From Sporomusa sphaeroides DSM 2875 (GTDB taxonomy: Bacteria; Bacillota; Negativicutes; Sporomusales; Sporomusaceae), in NCBI RefSeq assembly GCF_001941975.2, contig NZ_CP146991.1:2634501-2698500 (forward strand): a stretch of 64,000 nucleotides of DNA, read 5' to 3'. A program made the translations under genes and the position numbers. Under the pieces are notes generated by a model. It was not told where the DNA came from and ran no database searches. It was given only the letters and a program-made list of their open reading frames with translations. The stretch's first letter is position 1. Each line of letters begins with the position of its first letter. Positions 9,028-18,227 of this stretch are shown here, piece after piece.

Positions 9028-9849
9028 TTAATTAATATACTGATACAAACCGCCATAATGTTCTTCAGTAAACTTTCTGATTTTTTCACTGCGAAAAGCA
9101 CTCACCAGGTCGGCCGCCCACTGAGCATCTGCGTTTTTGGCTTTTACAACTACCCCTTGCGGATACTGTTCGGGCTGTTTATCCCGGATTAAATATGCTT
9201 TAAAGTCCTTTTTGGCATTTCTCATATGACTAAAAAAAGCAATGGAGGCATCCACATCTGCCAAAGAACGTACTGTTTGGGTTTGATCCATATCCCTAAA
9301 TTTAAAGTTGTGCGGATTCTTGGCAATATCCAGCACCGAAGCTTTGCCGGTATTCTCTTTCAGGGTAATGAGTCCGGCATCACTAAGGATTCTAAGACCA
9401 CGGTCCATATTCATGGCATCATTCATGATCGCAATCGTTGCCCCATCAGGAATCTGGTCAATACTCTTGTATTTTTCCGAGTAGAGTCCCATGCCGACTG
9501 TATAGAGATAGGGCTGCACCATAACTAAATCACCTTTATTGGCTTGATTAAAGCTTTCCATAAATGGTTTATGAACCACTAACACGCAGTCTACACTGCC
9601 ATCATTGGCAGCAACCAGAGTATTTACATTGTTATCAAAAACTTTGTATGTAACTTTATAACCTTTTTCAGCCATGACGGGAACTACTTCAGCCACCATC
9701 GCCTGAGTTGTCTCAGCGCAGGCAATGGTTATTTCCGTCTTTTTACCCGTATCTTTTGCATCACCGGCTTTGTCGCTGCTGCCGCAGCCTGCCATAGCCA
9801 TCATGCTAATCCCCAGCAATACTGCCAATCCAAGTTTTTTAAAATTCAC
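9028..9849 (-). CDS. metQ: Methionine-type ABC transporter substrate-binding lipoprotein MetQ/NlpA
   Basis: A 273-residue lipoprotein with an N-terminal signal and lipobox MMAMAGCGS (Cys near residue 22). It belongs to the NlpA/MetQ family, as seen in the motif ATIAIMNDAMNMDRGLRIL and in VDASIAFFSHMRNA. Its partners MetI and MetN lie directly upstream, so it delivers D/L-methionine or a related substrate at the outer face of the inner membrane. The GTG start follows GGAGTTGTAGATAC. No S-box or Met T-box is visible upstream of the operon, so the usual methionine control is not evident and the substrate could differ. Confidence 0.88.
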   Translation of the reverse strand: MNFKKLGLAVLLGISMMAMAGCGSSDKAGDAKDTGKKTEITIACAETTQAMVAEVVPVMAEKGYKVTYKVFDNNVNTLVAANDGSVDCVLVVHKPFMESFNQANKGDLVMVQPYLYTVGMGLYSEKYKSIDQIPDGATIAIMNDAMNMDRGLRILSDAGLITLKENTGKASVLDIAKNPHNFKFRDMDQTQTVRSLADVDASIAFFSHMRNAKKDFKAYLIRDKQPEQYPQGVVVKAKNADAQWAADLVSAFRSEKIRKFTEEHYGGLYQYIN

Positions 9850-9865
9850 GTATCTACAACTCCTT

Positions 9866-10543
9866 TTATTTTTTTACCCTTCTATATATCAGTTCTCCAA
9901 TCCCTTGGATAGCCAATACCATAATAAACAAAATCACTACAATGGCATACATCATTACATCATCAAAGCGCTGATACCCAAATGTCAGTGCCACCGCGCC
10001 CAAGCCCCCGGCTCCCACCGCTCCGGCCAGGGTTGTACTGGCCAGGAACAATATAGCTGTTGTGGTCAAACCGGATACTATTGACGGCAACGCTTCGGGA
10101 AAAAGCACTTTCAACATGATCTGGGTATTGCTGGCGCCAAAAGATCTTGCAGCCAGAATTACATTTGTATCCACTTCTTGCAAACTAGCTTCCATATAGC
10201 GGGCAATAACCGGGAAAGCGGCCAGAGTTAACGGAACAATCGCGGCCTCTTCACCGATCGAGGTTCCTACTAATGCCCGGGTAATGGGCGATATGGCAAC
10301 AATAAGTATGATTACAGGAAATGAGCGGATCATGTTCACAATAAAGCTGACTGTATTATAAATCTTTTTATTGGGTTTCAAACCATAGGGTGAAGTCATC
10401 ACCAGCAAAATGGCCACAAGAGTACCAATAATAAAACCAAACAGCATGGAAAAAAAGAGCATCTGCAAAGTTGAAACAACTGCAGGAAGAATTATTTTCG
10501 GCAAATATTCAAGCAACCTAGTAGAAGAAAGATCAAAAAACAT
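9866..10543 (-). CDS. metI: Methionine-type ABC transporter permease MetI
   Basis: A 225-residue permease with about five to six membrane helices. The EAA-type coupling loop EALPSIVSGLTTT follows LAARSFGASNTQIMLKV, which contacts the ATPase. The ATG directly abuts the metN stop (TAAATG), so translation is likely coupled. MetI forms a homodimer in the membrane of a type I methionine importer. Confidence 0.9.
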   Translation of the reverse strand: MFFDLSSTRLLEYLPKIILPAVVSTLQMLFFSMLFGFIIGTLVAILLVMTSPYGLKPNKKIYNTVSFIVNMIRSFPVIILIVAISPITRALVGTSIGEEAAIVPLTLAAFPVIARYMEASLQEVDTNVILAARSFGASNTQIMLKVLFPEALPSIVSGLTTTAILFLASTTLAGAVGAGGLGAVALTFGYQRFDDVMMYAIVVILFIMVLAIQGIGELIYRRVKK

Positions 10544-11527
10544 TTACTCTACCCCCGAACGGACACCTGGCTCAAATATCACACAATCCATTCTCTGACT
10601 CGCACAATAGGCCGCAGTGCGTTCGATATTTTCATTGGCAATGCTCAAATACAGATGGCCGTAACTATTATTGTGAAACTGTTCAATATTCGCTGCTGCA
10701 ATCGAAAAATCGATTTTCAAGTCCAAAGCAAAACTATAGAGAAATTGATTGATGTCGGAATCGCTGATAGCAAGCTTGATAATGGAGCGCCCCGGCGGTG
10801 CGATAATCTCTCTTCGGCCCACCAGTTCGATTAATGCAGGTGGTTCGTCCAAAAAGATACTGGCCACAGAACCTTGCACCGCTATTTTATTGCCTGTAAT
10901 AATTGCCATTCGGTCACAAACAGTTTTTACGACCGACATATCATGGGTTACGATTACGATTGTAATACCCAGTTCACGGTTAACGTCAGCAAGTAATTCC
11001 AGAATCGATTTGGTGATCGCAGGATCCAAGGCCGAGGTAGCCTCATCACACAGGAGAATATCCGGTTCAAGCGTCAAAGCCCTTGCAATTGCAACACGCT
11101 GCTTCTGTCCTCCTGACAATTCATTGGGCAGGGATTTCATTTTGCCTGCCAGTCCTACCATATCCAGCAATTCTTCAGCCTTTTTTTTCATTGTTCTCTG
11201 AGGATATTTCCAGCATTCCATTGGCAACATAACATTTTCTAACACGGTTTTACGGTTTAATAAAGCAAAGTTTTGAAAAATCATGCCGATTTTACGACGA
11301 AATAACCTTAGTTCGTTTTCGGAAAGCAGGGAAATATCGGTATCATTTACTATCATTTTTCCTTTATCAAAAGTCTCTAAACCGTTGATACACCTCAGCA
11401 AAGTTGATTTCCCGGCACCACTTTGCCCCACAATGCCAAAAATTTCACCTTGGTGTACCTGTAAATTGATGTCGGTCAGCACCTTACTATTATTATAAGA
11501 TTTACAAAGATTTTGCACCTGTATCAC
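10544..11527 (-). CDS. metN: Methionine-type ABC transporter ATPase MetN with NIL domain
   Basis: A 327-residue ATPase: Walker [10 protein letters not shown] near residue 36, signature [15 protein letters not shown] and Walker [14 protein letters not shown]. The last 85 residues form the NIL domain that in Escherichia coli MetN senses intracellular methionine. The GTG start has only a weak ribosome site (GGCGG). The 214 bases between this gene and msrB hold a terminator and an A/T-rich stretch in which I could not fix a promoter. Confidence 0.92.
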   Translation of the reverse strand: MIQVQNLCKSYNNSKVLTDINLQVHQGEIFGIVGQSGAGKSTLLRCINGLETFDKGKMIVNDTDISLLSENELRLFRRKIGMIFQNFALLNRKTVLENVMLPMECWKYPQRTMKKKAEELLDMVGLAGKMKSLPNELSGGQKQRVAIARALTLEPDILLCDEATSALDPAITKSILELLADVNRELGITIVIVTHDMSVVKTVCDRMAIITGNKIAVQGSVASIFLDEPPALIELVGRREIIAPPGRSIIKLAISDSDINQFLYSFALDLKIDFSIAAANIEQFHNNSYGHLYLSIANENIERTAAYCASQRMDCVIFEPGVRSGVE

Positions 11528-11678
11528 AGTCTCGTACCGCCTTACTATCGAGAAATATTACGTTTTTGCAAAATAAAATATTTATAAGTATAGCATATTT
11601 TTTATATAAATACTATTTTAATGATAACGCTAAAACATCCCTGTTTTCCTGCGCCTACCGTATCGATTCTAAATGGAA

Positions 11679-11715
11679 CAAGTCCCATTACTGAAGTTTC
11701 AAGTAATGGGACTTG
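11679..11715 (-). terminator. Terminator of msrB
   Basis: A 14-bp perfect stem (11679-11692 with 11702-11715) around a 9-base loop lies 27 bases after the msrB stop. The T-tract on the minus strand is short (TTCCATTT). Confidence 0.7.
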
Positions 11716-11741
11716 CTCTAAAATTGCCGGTAATCGACAAA

Positions 11742-12194
11742 TTACTTTTCAAATAATCTCAGTAAATCGCCATAGCCTTCCTGCTCCAGCTCTTCTTTGG
11801 GAATAAACCGTAAGGCGGCGGAATTGATACAGTAGCGCAAACCGCCAGGTCGTGGTCCATCGTTAAATACATGACCCAAATGCGAGTCGGCTTTTTTACT
11901 GCGCACTTCTGTTCGAACCATTGCATGGCTTCTATCTGTTGTCTGCCGTATTTCCTTTTCCTCTATCGGCTTGGTAAAACTTGGCCAGCCGCAGCCGGAA
12001 TCAAATTTGTCCAGTGAAGAAAATAATGGTTCTCCTGACACAATATCAACATAAACACCCTCACGCTTATTGTCCCAATACTCGTTGCGAAAAGCCGGTT
12101 CGGTGGCATTTTCCTGAGTCACGGCAAATTGAAGCGGGTTTAAGCGTTTTCTTAACTGTTCACTATTCTCTAAATGGTTCTGATTCCTGCCCAT
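11742..12194 (-). CDS. msrB: Peptide-methionine (R)-S-oxide reductase MsrB
   Basis: A 150-residue enzyme that reduces the R form of methionine sulfoxide in proteins. It carries the core [19 protein letters not shown] and catalytic [11 protein letters not shown]. Only one cysteine lies near SGCGW and no paired CxxC motifs are present, so this is the non-zinc form. An AAGGAGGGC site precedes the ATG. It sits next to the methionine transporter on the same strand but behind its own terminator. Confidence 0.93.
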   Translation of the reverse strand: MGRNQNHLENSEQLRKRLNPLQFAVTQENATEPAFRNEYWDNKREGVYVDIVSGEPLFSSLDKFDSGCGWPSFTKPIEEKEIRQTTDRSHAMVRTEVRSKKADSHLGHVFNDGPRPGGLRYCINSAALRFIPKEELEQEGYGDLLRLFEK

Positions 12195-12340
12195 ACAAGC
12201 CCTCCTTGTATATCGATACCTGCCTGGTTAAGCTTTCCCCATGAGGTATCTATCATTATAGTCTGCCATGCCTTTATACAAAATATCCCCGCGTTCATGC
12301 AGCATGAGAGCCCGGGAAATAACAATAAGGAGTCCCCAAG

Positions 12341-12562
12341 TTGTACCAGATTATAGAAGAAATTCAGAAAAGCAAATTTTTCTATTACTGCTATGGCTGT
12401 TTGATTAAAATAACGGTTAAAGAGGAAGGCCATGAGGGAATCCTAGAAAAGTTAATGCTCTTCATTGCTCTGTCTAATTGTTACGCAGAAATGGATATGG
12501 AATTTAAAATCGCAGGGAGTGCAATAGAATGGTGGTCTCAGACAGTATCAACTTACTTATAG
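12341..12562 (+). CDS. Small hypothetical protein overlapping the CNNM gene
   Basis: A possible 73-residue protein beginning at TTG (12341) eight bases after AAGGAG. The sequence is mixed hydrophobic with several aromatics (KFFYYCYGCLIK) and matches nothing I know. Its 3' end overlaps the start of the CNNM gene by 34 bases in another frame. It may be a leader or coupling peptide, or chance. Confidence 0.35.
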   Translation: MYQIIEEIQKSKFFYYCYGCLIKITVKEEGHEGILEKLMLFIALSNCYAEMDMEFKIAGSAIEWWSQTVSTYL

Positions 12563-13854
12563 TTATTGTATTAATTGCAGCTACCGCCTTTTTTGTGGCT
12601 GCTGAATTTGCCATGGTAAAGATCAGGGAGTCTAAAATCCAGCAGCTTATTAATGAAGGAAATGCATCGGCTAATAAAGCAATGCATGTTATTAATAACC
12701 TGGATGGGTATTTATCGGCTTGCCAGCTGGGCATTACCTTAACCGCCCTTGGGTTAGGCTGGATAGGAGAGCCTACAGTGGCTGGCCTGGTAGAGCCGCT
12801 GCTAACATCACTTGGCCTGGGGAAGCAAGCAGTAGGTATAGTTTCGTTCTTAATCGGCTTTTCAACCATTTCATTTTTGCATGTGGTTGTTGGCGAATTA
12901 GCACCTAAATCCCTTGCTATTCAGCGTGCGGAAGGGGTTGCCCTATTTGTATCAGGACCATTAATTTGGTTTCACAAAATAATGTATCCTGCCATATGGT
13001 TATTAAATGGTGCAGCAAACACTCTCATTCGGTGGGTTGGGCTGCGCAATATAGGTGAACACCAGGGAATTCATTCCGAAGAAGAAATTAGAATGCTCCT
13101 GCTCCAAAGTCATGAGGGCGGAGAGATAAACCAATCGGAACTTGAATTGACAAGCAACATCTTCGAGATGAACGAGAAAATTGCGGTAGATATCATGATT
13201 CCGCGTACCAGCATGGTATGCATGTTTGATGACCTGCCAATCGAAAAGAATTTTGAGATTATTGCACAAGAACAGTTTGCCCGCTACCCTGTTTGTCTGG
13301 AAGATAAAGACCATATCATTGGATATATTCATACGAAAGATTTATTGACAATCTGTTTAAGAAATGAAAAAATCACTTCTATAAAACAATTTTATCGAGA
13401 ACCTTTATTTATTTATGAGTTCACACCTGCTGTAGAAATTTTACAACAAATGCAAAAGCAACGCAAACAGCTGGCTATTGTCCTTGACGAATACGGTGGA
13501 ACTGCAGGTGTTGTGGCATTAGAAGACGTTCTTGAAGAAATTGTTGGCGAAATCGAAGACGAATATGATATTGATGATGTACCTCCGGTTTTTGAACTGG
13601 GAGCAGGGCATTATTCAATTGACGCCCGAGAATCTATTATAGATGTTCAGCAGATCCTAAATATTACAATGGAAACTGAAAATATTCATACCTTGGGTGG
13701 ATGGTTTATAAACCAATATAGAGGGAAACTGGAAAAAAATGCTGAGATTCTTCATGAAGGCTATCGGTTTAAAGTAGTTGAAATTGAAGGAAATAGCATT
13801 TTTCGTTTCGAAGTGAAAGCTGAACAAACTGATGAAGTCGCCCCTATTCTCTAA
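12529..13854 (+). CDS. CNNM/CorC-type transporter (hemolysin family), copy 1
   Basis: A 441-residue protein with a DUF21/CNNM membrane domain (four helices, residues 1-200, with [12 protein letters not shown] and [11 protein letters not shown]). A CBS-domain pair follows (about 205-340, VMIPRTSM type start, [25 protein letters not shown]), and a CorC/HlyC C-terminal domain ends it. Family members handle magnesium or other divalent ions, despite the hemolysin name. A second copy lies at 59291-60652. The gene converges on tyrS and overlaps its 3' end by 11 bases. Confidence 0.9.
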   Translation: MVVSDSINLLIVIVLIAATAFFVAAEFAMVKIRESKIQQLINEGNASANKAMHVINNLDGYLSACQLGITLTALGLGWIGEPTVAGLVEPLLTSLGLGKQAVGIVSFLIGFSTISFLHVVVGELAPKSLAIQRAEGVALFVSGPLIWFHKIMYPAIWLLNGAANTLIRWVGLRNIGEHQGIHSEEEIRMLLLQSHEGGEINQSELELTSNIFEMNEKIAVDIMIPRTSMVCMFDDLPIEKNFEIIAQEQFARYPVCLEDKDHIIGYIHTKDLLTICLRNEKITSIKQFYREPLFIYEFTPAVEILQQMQKQRKQLAIVLDEYGGTAGVVALEDVLEEIVGEIEDEYDIDDVPPVFELGAGHYSIDARESIIDVQQILNITMETENIHTLGGWFINQYRGKLEKNAEILHEGYRFKVVEIEGNSIFRFEVKAEQTDEVAPIL

Positions 13855-14809
13855 CAGAACCTACTTCATAAACGGTCTTTGCTTTTTGGGCTTTTTCTTC
13901 ATCGTGGACTAACTTAGTCAGTTCGTATGCCAATACTTCCTTGGCTTCGTTTAGCTGACTGCCTTCCCATTGATCCATTGCGTCAATCTGCTCAAGTGGC
14001 AAGAAGGTAAGCATGCGTATGCATTTGAGAACATCGGCCTCACCAATATTACGCCAATATTGATAGAATTCAAAAGGTGTCGTTTTGTTGGGGTCAAGCC
14101 AAACAGCTCCCTTGGCCGTCTTTCCCATCTTATTGCCTTCGGAATTCTTTAGCAATGTAATTGTCATAGCATAGGCATCTTTGCCTAACTTACGACGAAT
14201 CAGTTCCGTACCACCTAACATATTGGACCACTGGTCATCACCGCCAAACTGCATATTGCAGCCATAATTCTGATATAGATAATAATAATCATAAGACTGC
14301 ATAACCATATAATTAAATTCCAAAAAGGATAGCCCCTTTTCCAGCCGCTGCTTGTAACATTCTGCCCGCAACATATTATTTACGGGAAAACAGGCTCCCA
14401 TATCACGAAGTAATTCAATGTAATTTAGCTCCAAGAGCCAATCTGCATTATTAACCATAATTGCTTTATTCTCGCCGAATTCGATGAATTTTTCCATCTG
14501 TTTTTTAAAGCAAGCACAATTATGCTGAATTGTTTCAGGTGACATCATAGAACGCAAATCCGTTCGGCCAGATGGATCACCGATATAACCTGTTCCGCCG
14601 CCAAGAAGAACAACCGGTTTGTTTCCTGCCATCTGCAAACGTTTCATTAGGCATAGCGCCATAAAATGCCCCACATGCAAAGAATCCGCAGTTGGATCAA
14701 AACCAATATAAAATGTTGCATTGCCACTATTAATAATATCTTTAATTTTTTCTTCGTCAGTAACCTGGGCAATTAAGCCACGAGCCACCAATTCATCATA
14801 AATTTTCAT
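13844..14809 (-). CDS. tyrS: Tyrosyl-tRNA synthetase lacking the C-terminal S4 domain
   Basis: Residues 1-321 cover the whole class I catalytic and helical part: HIGH motif as LHVGHF near residue 45, [19 protein letters not shown] and the KMSKS motif as KMGKTAKG. TyrRS proteins usually have about 400-420 residues and end in a tRNA-binding S4 domain. Here the frame stops just after [14 protein letters not shown], and the next DNA belongs to the convergent CNNM gene, so the S4 domain is gone. Classic work on Bacillus stearothermophilus TyrRS cut at about residue 319 showed tyrosyl-adenylate formation without tRNA charging. The gene is therefore either a decaying extra copy or does another job. 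A Tyr T-box precedes it. Confidence 0.88.
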   Translation of the reverse strand: MKIYDELVARGLIAQVTDEEKIKDIINSGNATFYIGFDPTADSLHVGHFMALCLMKRLQMAGNKPVVLLGGGTGYIGDPSGRTDLRSMMSPETIQHNCACFKKQMEKFIEFGENKAIMVNNADWLLELNYIELLRDMGACFPVNNMLRAECYKQRLEKGLSFLEFNYMVMQSYDYYYLYQNYGCNMQFGGDDQWSNMLGGTELIRRKLGKDAYAMTITLLKNSEGNKMGKTAKGAVWLDPNKTTPFEFYQYWRNIGEADVLKCIRMLTFLPLEQIDAMDQWEGSQLNEAKEVLAYELTKLVHDEEKAQKAKTVYEVGSVRE

Positions 14810-14834
14810 TATACCAACTCCTCGTCACAATTTA

Positions 14835-15085
14835 TAATAAAACCCTCTGCTCCAATTGGAGCAGAGGGCAAAATGCGGTACCACCTCTGACTTGGAAATT
14901 CCTCACAGAATTTCCCTCAATGAGTGCTAACACTCATACGCTGTATCCGGCGTAACCGTCAACCCTACTATCAATTCAGGCATCGGCTCCAGGATGTATT
15001 CAATCAGTACGTCAACAGCCTCTCACCAGCCGGCTGCTCTCTGAATGATGTGAAACTGACCTACTTCTTCCTCTCATAGCCCTTG
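14835..15085 (-). promoter_or_regulatory. T-box leader, tyrosine specifier
   Basis: The minus strand carries the T-box sequence GGTGGTACCGCA (complement of 14874-14885). A terminator with 11-bp stem (14843-14868) and T-run follows. A stem I apical part is visible near 15020-15045. The specifier loop reads GAA-TAC-ATC, with TAC (14996-14998) for tyrosine. Uncharged tRNA-Tyr would favour the antiterminator and switch on the downstream synthetase. Confidence 0.9.
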
Positions 15086-15172
15086 CATAATTCAATTTAT
15101 TAAAGTCTAGTTGATTCAGCAGTAAAAGTAAAGTCACAAAATGATACATGTGTGACATTTTTCAGGTTTCTT

Positions 15173-15703
15173 TCAATCAATATATTTAAGAATATCGTTT
15201 GGTAACGTTTGTTTAAGCAAGCATACCAATTTACTCTTTTCCATTTTCATTCCGTTAAGAAGCCATTCGATAACCATATCTGTGCCGCCACGAGCGGCTA
15301 TATCAATAGCAAAACGCATTGTTTCCGTATTAATGTCAGCCCCCTTAATCATCAGATATTTCTCATATGTTTTTTTCGTAGCCGCAATGTCATAACCGCG
15401 AAGACCGTTAATATCACGGCTCGCATAGGCATTTTTTAACACACAATATTTTTCTTGACAAATGTTAAGATAGCACAGCAATGCGTCCTCCCAGGTGAGC
15501 CCCTCTGTGATACAACCAAAAGTGACTTCATAAAATTGAGCAAAGTACCAGTTGGCAAGGTCATATTTGTCTTTAAAGTGACGGTAAAACGTCTTTCTCG
15601 AAAGAGAAGTACCAGCTACAATTTCACTAACCTGAATATTATCAAGGTTCTTTTTCATCAGTAGTTTCTCAAGTGAGTCTGCCAGAATTTGTTTACTATT
15701 CAT
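15173..15703 (-). CDS. TetR-family regulator (DhaS-like)
   Basis: A 176-residue repressor-type protein. The N-terminal helix-turn-helix reads IQVSEIVAGTSLSRKTFYRHF (residues 22-42), with a C-terminal ligand or dimer domain of the TetR_C_8/DhaS kind. AGGAG lies six bases before the ATG. No target is adjacent: upstream is a stub of a chemotaxis gene and downstream is the T-box leader of tyrS. The ligand is unknown. Confidence 0.85.
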   Translation of the reverse strand: MNSKQILADSLEKLLMKKNLDNIQVSEIVAGTSLSRKTFYRHFKDKYDLANWYFAQFYEVTFGCITEGLTWEDALLCYLNICQEKYCVLKNAYASRDINGLRGYDIAATKKTYEKYLMIKGADINTETMRFAIDIAARGGTDMVIEWLLNGMKMEKSKLVCLLKQTLPNDILKYID

Positions 15704-15783
15704 AGTATTCTCCTATAAGTTCTCCTACATCGCGCCGGGTTCTGCATAAAGGTTTGCTGAAACATAAAACCAGCTTACATTGA

Positions 15784-15810
15784 AAGTGTCAGCCTTTTAG
15801 GCTGACACTT
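15784..15810. terminator. Hairpin terminator beside the MCP remnant
   Basis: An 11-bp perfect stem (15784-15794 with 15800-15810) with a 5-base loop. Plus-strand sequence continues TATATTTT, minus-strand TTCAATG. It lies just past the stop of the chemotaxis stub and may be its old terminator. Confidence 0.6.
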
Positions 15811-15827
15811 ATATTTTAAAAAAGGCT

Positions 15828-15911
15828 CTATATATTCTCTATATCCTGAACGGAATTTACAATTTGCTGACTGTCACTGGCCATCTGCTGGATAGCAGCG
15901 GAAATCTCCAT
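15828..15911 (-). pseudogene. 3' remnant of a methyl-accepting chemotaxis protein gene
   Basis: A 27-codon frame ending in a stop reads AAIQQMASDSQQIVNSVQ, which lines up with [17 protein letters not shown] in the intact MCP at 18228-19931. Nothing else of the receptor is left upstream; the frame is lost within about 30 bases. It is the tail of a deleted MCP signalling domain. Confidence 0.7.
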
Positions 15912-16007
15912 TTCTTCTAAAAGCAGCTGTATTGGCCGCACTAGCTGCCGTTGGATTATAAAAAAGACAGGGTTACTATCTAATTGAGATAATCAGCTTG
16001 TTTTTCT

Positions 16008-17708
16008 CTACAGGTTGTTTGCATTCAGTTTATATAGCTGCAGAGCCAAGCCTAGCGTCAGTCTGGTTTGATAGTCGTTAAGATCGACATTCAGGATTTT
16101 TGCAATGCTCTTGTGGCGATATATCACGCTTTTAGGATGAAGATGCTGTTTCTCTGCCGTTTCCCTTATACTCGCACCGCGCAATAGTTCTTCCAGAGTC
16201 ACCAAATAATTGGTTTGTTTGGTCTGGTCATATTCCAGCAAGTTGCCGATATGTTGCGCAATATATTCTCTGGCAGCGTTGCCGCTTAAAGGCTCGGAAA
16301 CAAATTGAAACAAGCCGGCTTCCCGGTAATGGACAACCCCGCCTCCATCCACCGCCCTGCTGCGGGCGGCAAGCACCGCACTCAGCGCTTGACGGCAATT
16401 TTTTTTCAACCCTTCAACACCGGTATGTACTTCGCTGATGCCCACGAACACTGACATACTGGAGTCATCTTCCAATAATTTAGTTCTGATAAGTGAAGCT
16501 ATTTCTTTGCTGCGTTCCCACTCACGCTTGCCGAATGTGGCATAGCATAAAACATAGATACCATCCTGACAACCCCAAACTATGCAATTTGGGATTTCGC
16601 TTAATGCGATCATCATTTTATCCTTACGTTTCCGGTCGCAGTTAATTTTAGCTAATTGTGAATTGCTATCACCGGAATCCAATGAATAATTTAAGATTTT
16701 GCATACAAATGAGGGGAGGTTTATATCCAGTCCCAGACTGCTGCAAGTATAAGCAAAACTTTTATTACTATCCACTTTCCCGTCAAGAACACTGCTAATA
16801 ATATCGCTTCTGCGCCGCAGCTCATAGATCATTTGCAACGTGTTTTCCTGCTGTTCCAAAATATCGGCAGCAATAACCGCTGCCGTCCTTTTGCCGTTGA
16901 CTATATAAGTAAGCGGCACCGTACGCCCCAAGAAATATTGCTTTTCTCCACCGATCTGTATTTCATAAATTCCTTTCCGCTGTATGCCGGAAATAATTGC
17001 CTGCTGCACTTCATTTAAGATGAAATCAGCCGAATCTTCCGATAATACCTGGTGAATTGTCTGGCCCAAAAACTCTGTCCCCGGCATAGGGAGCATTTTT
17101 TCGTCGCCGAACACATCCAGGTAGCGGCCGTCTTCGTCAATAATGAAGCTGACATCCGATACCGCTTCGGCAAAGTCCCGCAGGCGCCGGTTGCTTTCCC
17201 GCAAATCTGCCTCCGCCCTTCTTCGCGCCGTGACATCGATAATAAGGGAATGAACCAGTATTCGCCCCTTTAGCTTCACAGGACCGGAATATATTTCTAC
17301 CTCTCTGATGCTCCCATCTTTCAATTTATGACGGAACGGTATTGCCTTATAATGATTCCTGCTTACTTTATTTATACATTCGTCTATTTCTCCCCGCGGA
17401 GCGATGTTGATTTGACGTATCGTCATTACCTGCAATTCTTCAAGGGTATAGCCGTAATAGTCTACCGCCGCCTGATTGGCATCAAGAATATTGCCTGTAT
17501 CAGGGTCAATGATAATACTTACCACAGGACTGCCCTGAAAAATCTGGCGATAATCGGTTTCCATTTCTTGTATACGCTGTTCATGCTGCTTACGGCCGCT
17601 GTTATCCCGGGATATCGTCAACCATTCAATAGCTGAGCCGCTAGAATTAGTGCTATTCAGGACTATCAATTCAAGTTCACCATCCACACAATTTAATACC
17701 AAGACCAC
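16008..17708 (-). CDS. PAS-PAS-PucR-type transcriptional regulator under c-di-GMP control
   Basis: A protein of up to 566 residues. The first 40 residues look like the last strands of a PAS domain (LTISRDNSGRKQHEQRI). Two further PAS domains follow (about 50-165, SPVVSIIIDPDTGNILDANQAA; about 170-290). A GGDEF-like CdaR/PucR middle region and the C-terminal PucR helix-turn-helix end it (LEELLRGASIRETAEKQHLH). Such proteins control uptake or catabolic genes in response to a small ligand. No convincing ribosome site precedes the GTG at 17706-17708 or the ATG at residue 49, and the frame begins only 25 bases past the riboswitch terminator. The 5' end may be truncated. Confidence 0.75.
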   Translation of the reverse strand: MVLVLNCVDGELELIVLNSTNSSGSAIEWLTISRDNSGRKQHEQRIQEMETDYRQIFQGSPVVSIIIDPDTGNILDANQAAVDYYGYTLEELQVMTIRQINIAPRGEIDECINKVSRNHYKAIPFRHKLKDGSIREVEIYSGPVKLKGRILVHSLIIDVTARRRAEADLRESNRRLRDFAEAVSDVSFIIDEDGRYLDVFGDEKMLPMPGTEFLGQTIHQVLSEDSADFILNEVQQAIISGIQRKGIYEIQIGGEKQYFLGRTVPLTYIVNGKRTAAVIAADILEQQENTLQMIYELRRRSDIISSVLDGKVDSNKSFAYTCSSLGLDINLPSFVCKILNYSLDSGDSNSQLAKINCDRKRKDKMMIALSEIPNCIVWGCQDGIYVLCYATFGKREWERSKEIASLIRTKLLEDDSSMSVFVGISEVHTGVEGLKKNCRQALSAVLAARSRAVDGGGVVHYREAGLFQFVSEPLSGNAAREYIAQHIGNLLEYDQTKQTNYLVTLEELLRGASIRETAEKQHLHPKSVIYRHKSIAKILNVDLNDYQTRLTLGLALQLYKLNANNL

Positions 17709-17732
17709 TACCGCAAGATTGAAACCTGCAAA

Positions 17733-17845
17733 TAAAAAAACCAGATTGCATGTTTAATGCAACCTGGCAATCATAGATGTAACTCATCCTTAGACCCATG
17801 GCTTTGCGTCCCTTCCTTTTGGAAAGTTTGCCCACTATTCCTTTT
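17733..17845 (-). promoter_or_regulatory. Cyclic di-GMP-I (GEMM) riboswitch with terminator
   Basis: The minus strand contains the GEMM-I hallmark GGGACGCAAAGCC after GGGCAAACTTTCC, with the second helix GATGAGTTACATC. It is followed by a terminator hairpin (17741-17767) with a T7 run. The layout is aptamer then intrinsic terminator, directly before the PAS/PucR gene. Confidence 0.88.
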
Positions 17846-17993
17846 ATATAATCCTTTTATACATCTATCGTTAAAATCCTGCTAAATGTGTGAAAAATTC
17901 CATTATTTAATTATCCTAAACCAATTATCTGCTTACAAAACAAGATTACCTGTTTTCCCAAGCTCTGCAAATTTTACAGAATTCCGTATTGAT

Positions 17994-18089
17994 TTAATTT
18001 CTTGGCCAAAACAATAATAATAGCAAGGCACTAACAACAAAAGCCTGAAGCAACAAGTTCAAAACATCCCTAAATCTAACTCGCGACAT
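17994..18089 (-). CDS. Putative 31-residue membrane peptide
   Basis: The frame starts at an ATG 11 bases after AGGAGGTG and encodes a short basic head (MSRVRFRDVL), one hydrophobic helix and the end FWPRN. It lies between the MCP gene and the c-di-GMP leader on the same strand. I do not recognise it; the strong ribosome site and clean membrane helix argue for a real small protein. Confidence 0.4.
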   Translation of the reverse strand: MSRVRFRDVLNLLLQAFVVSALLLLLFWPRN

Positions 18090-18227
18090 TTATCTGATAG
18101 CACCTCCTGATTCCCGCTTGTCGAGACAATTGAATGATTTATGCAGTCTGTATTTTAATCATAACAAATAAATAAAAATTCATTGTTATATTCTAATTAA
18201 AAACAGGTTAATTACTTTTCAAAATCA

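Noticed and set aside
11528-11678. S-box or Met T-box before metN
   Set aside because: The stretch is too short and shows none of the conserved boxes.
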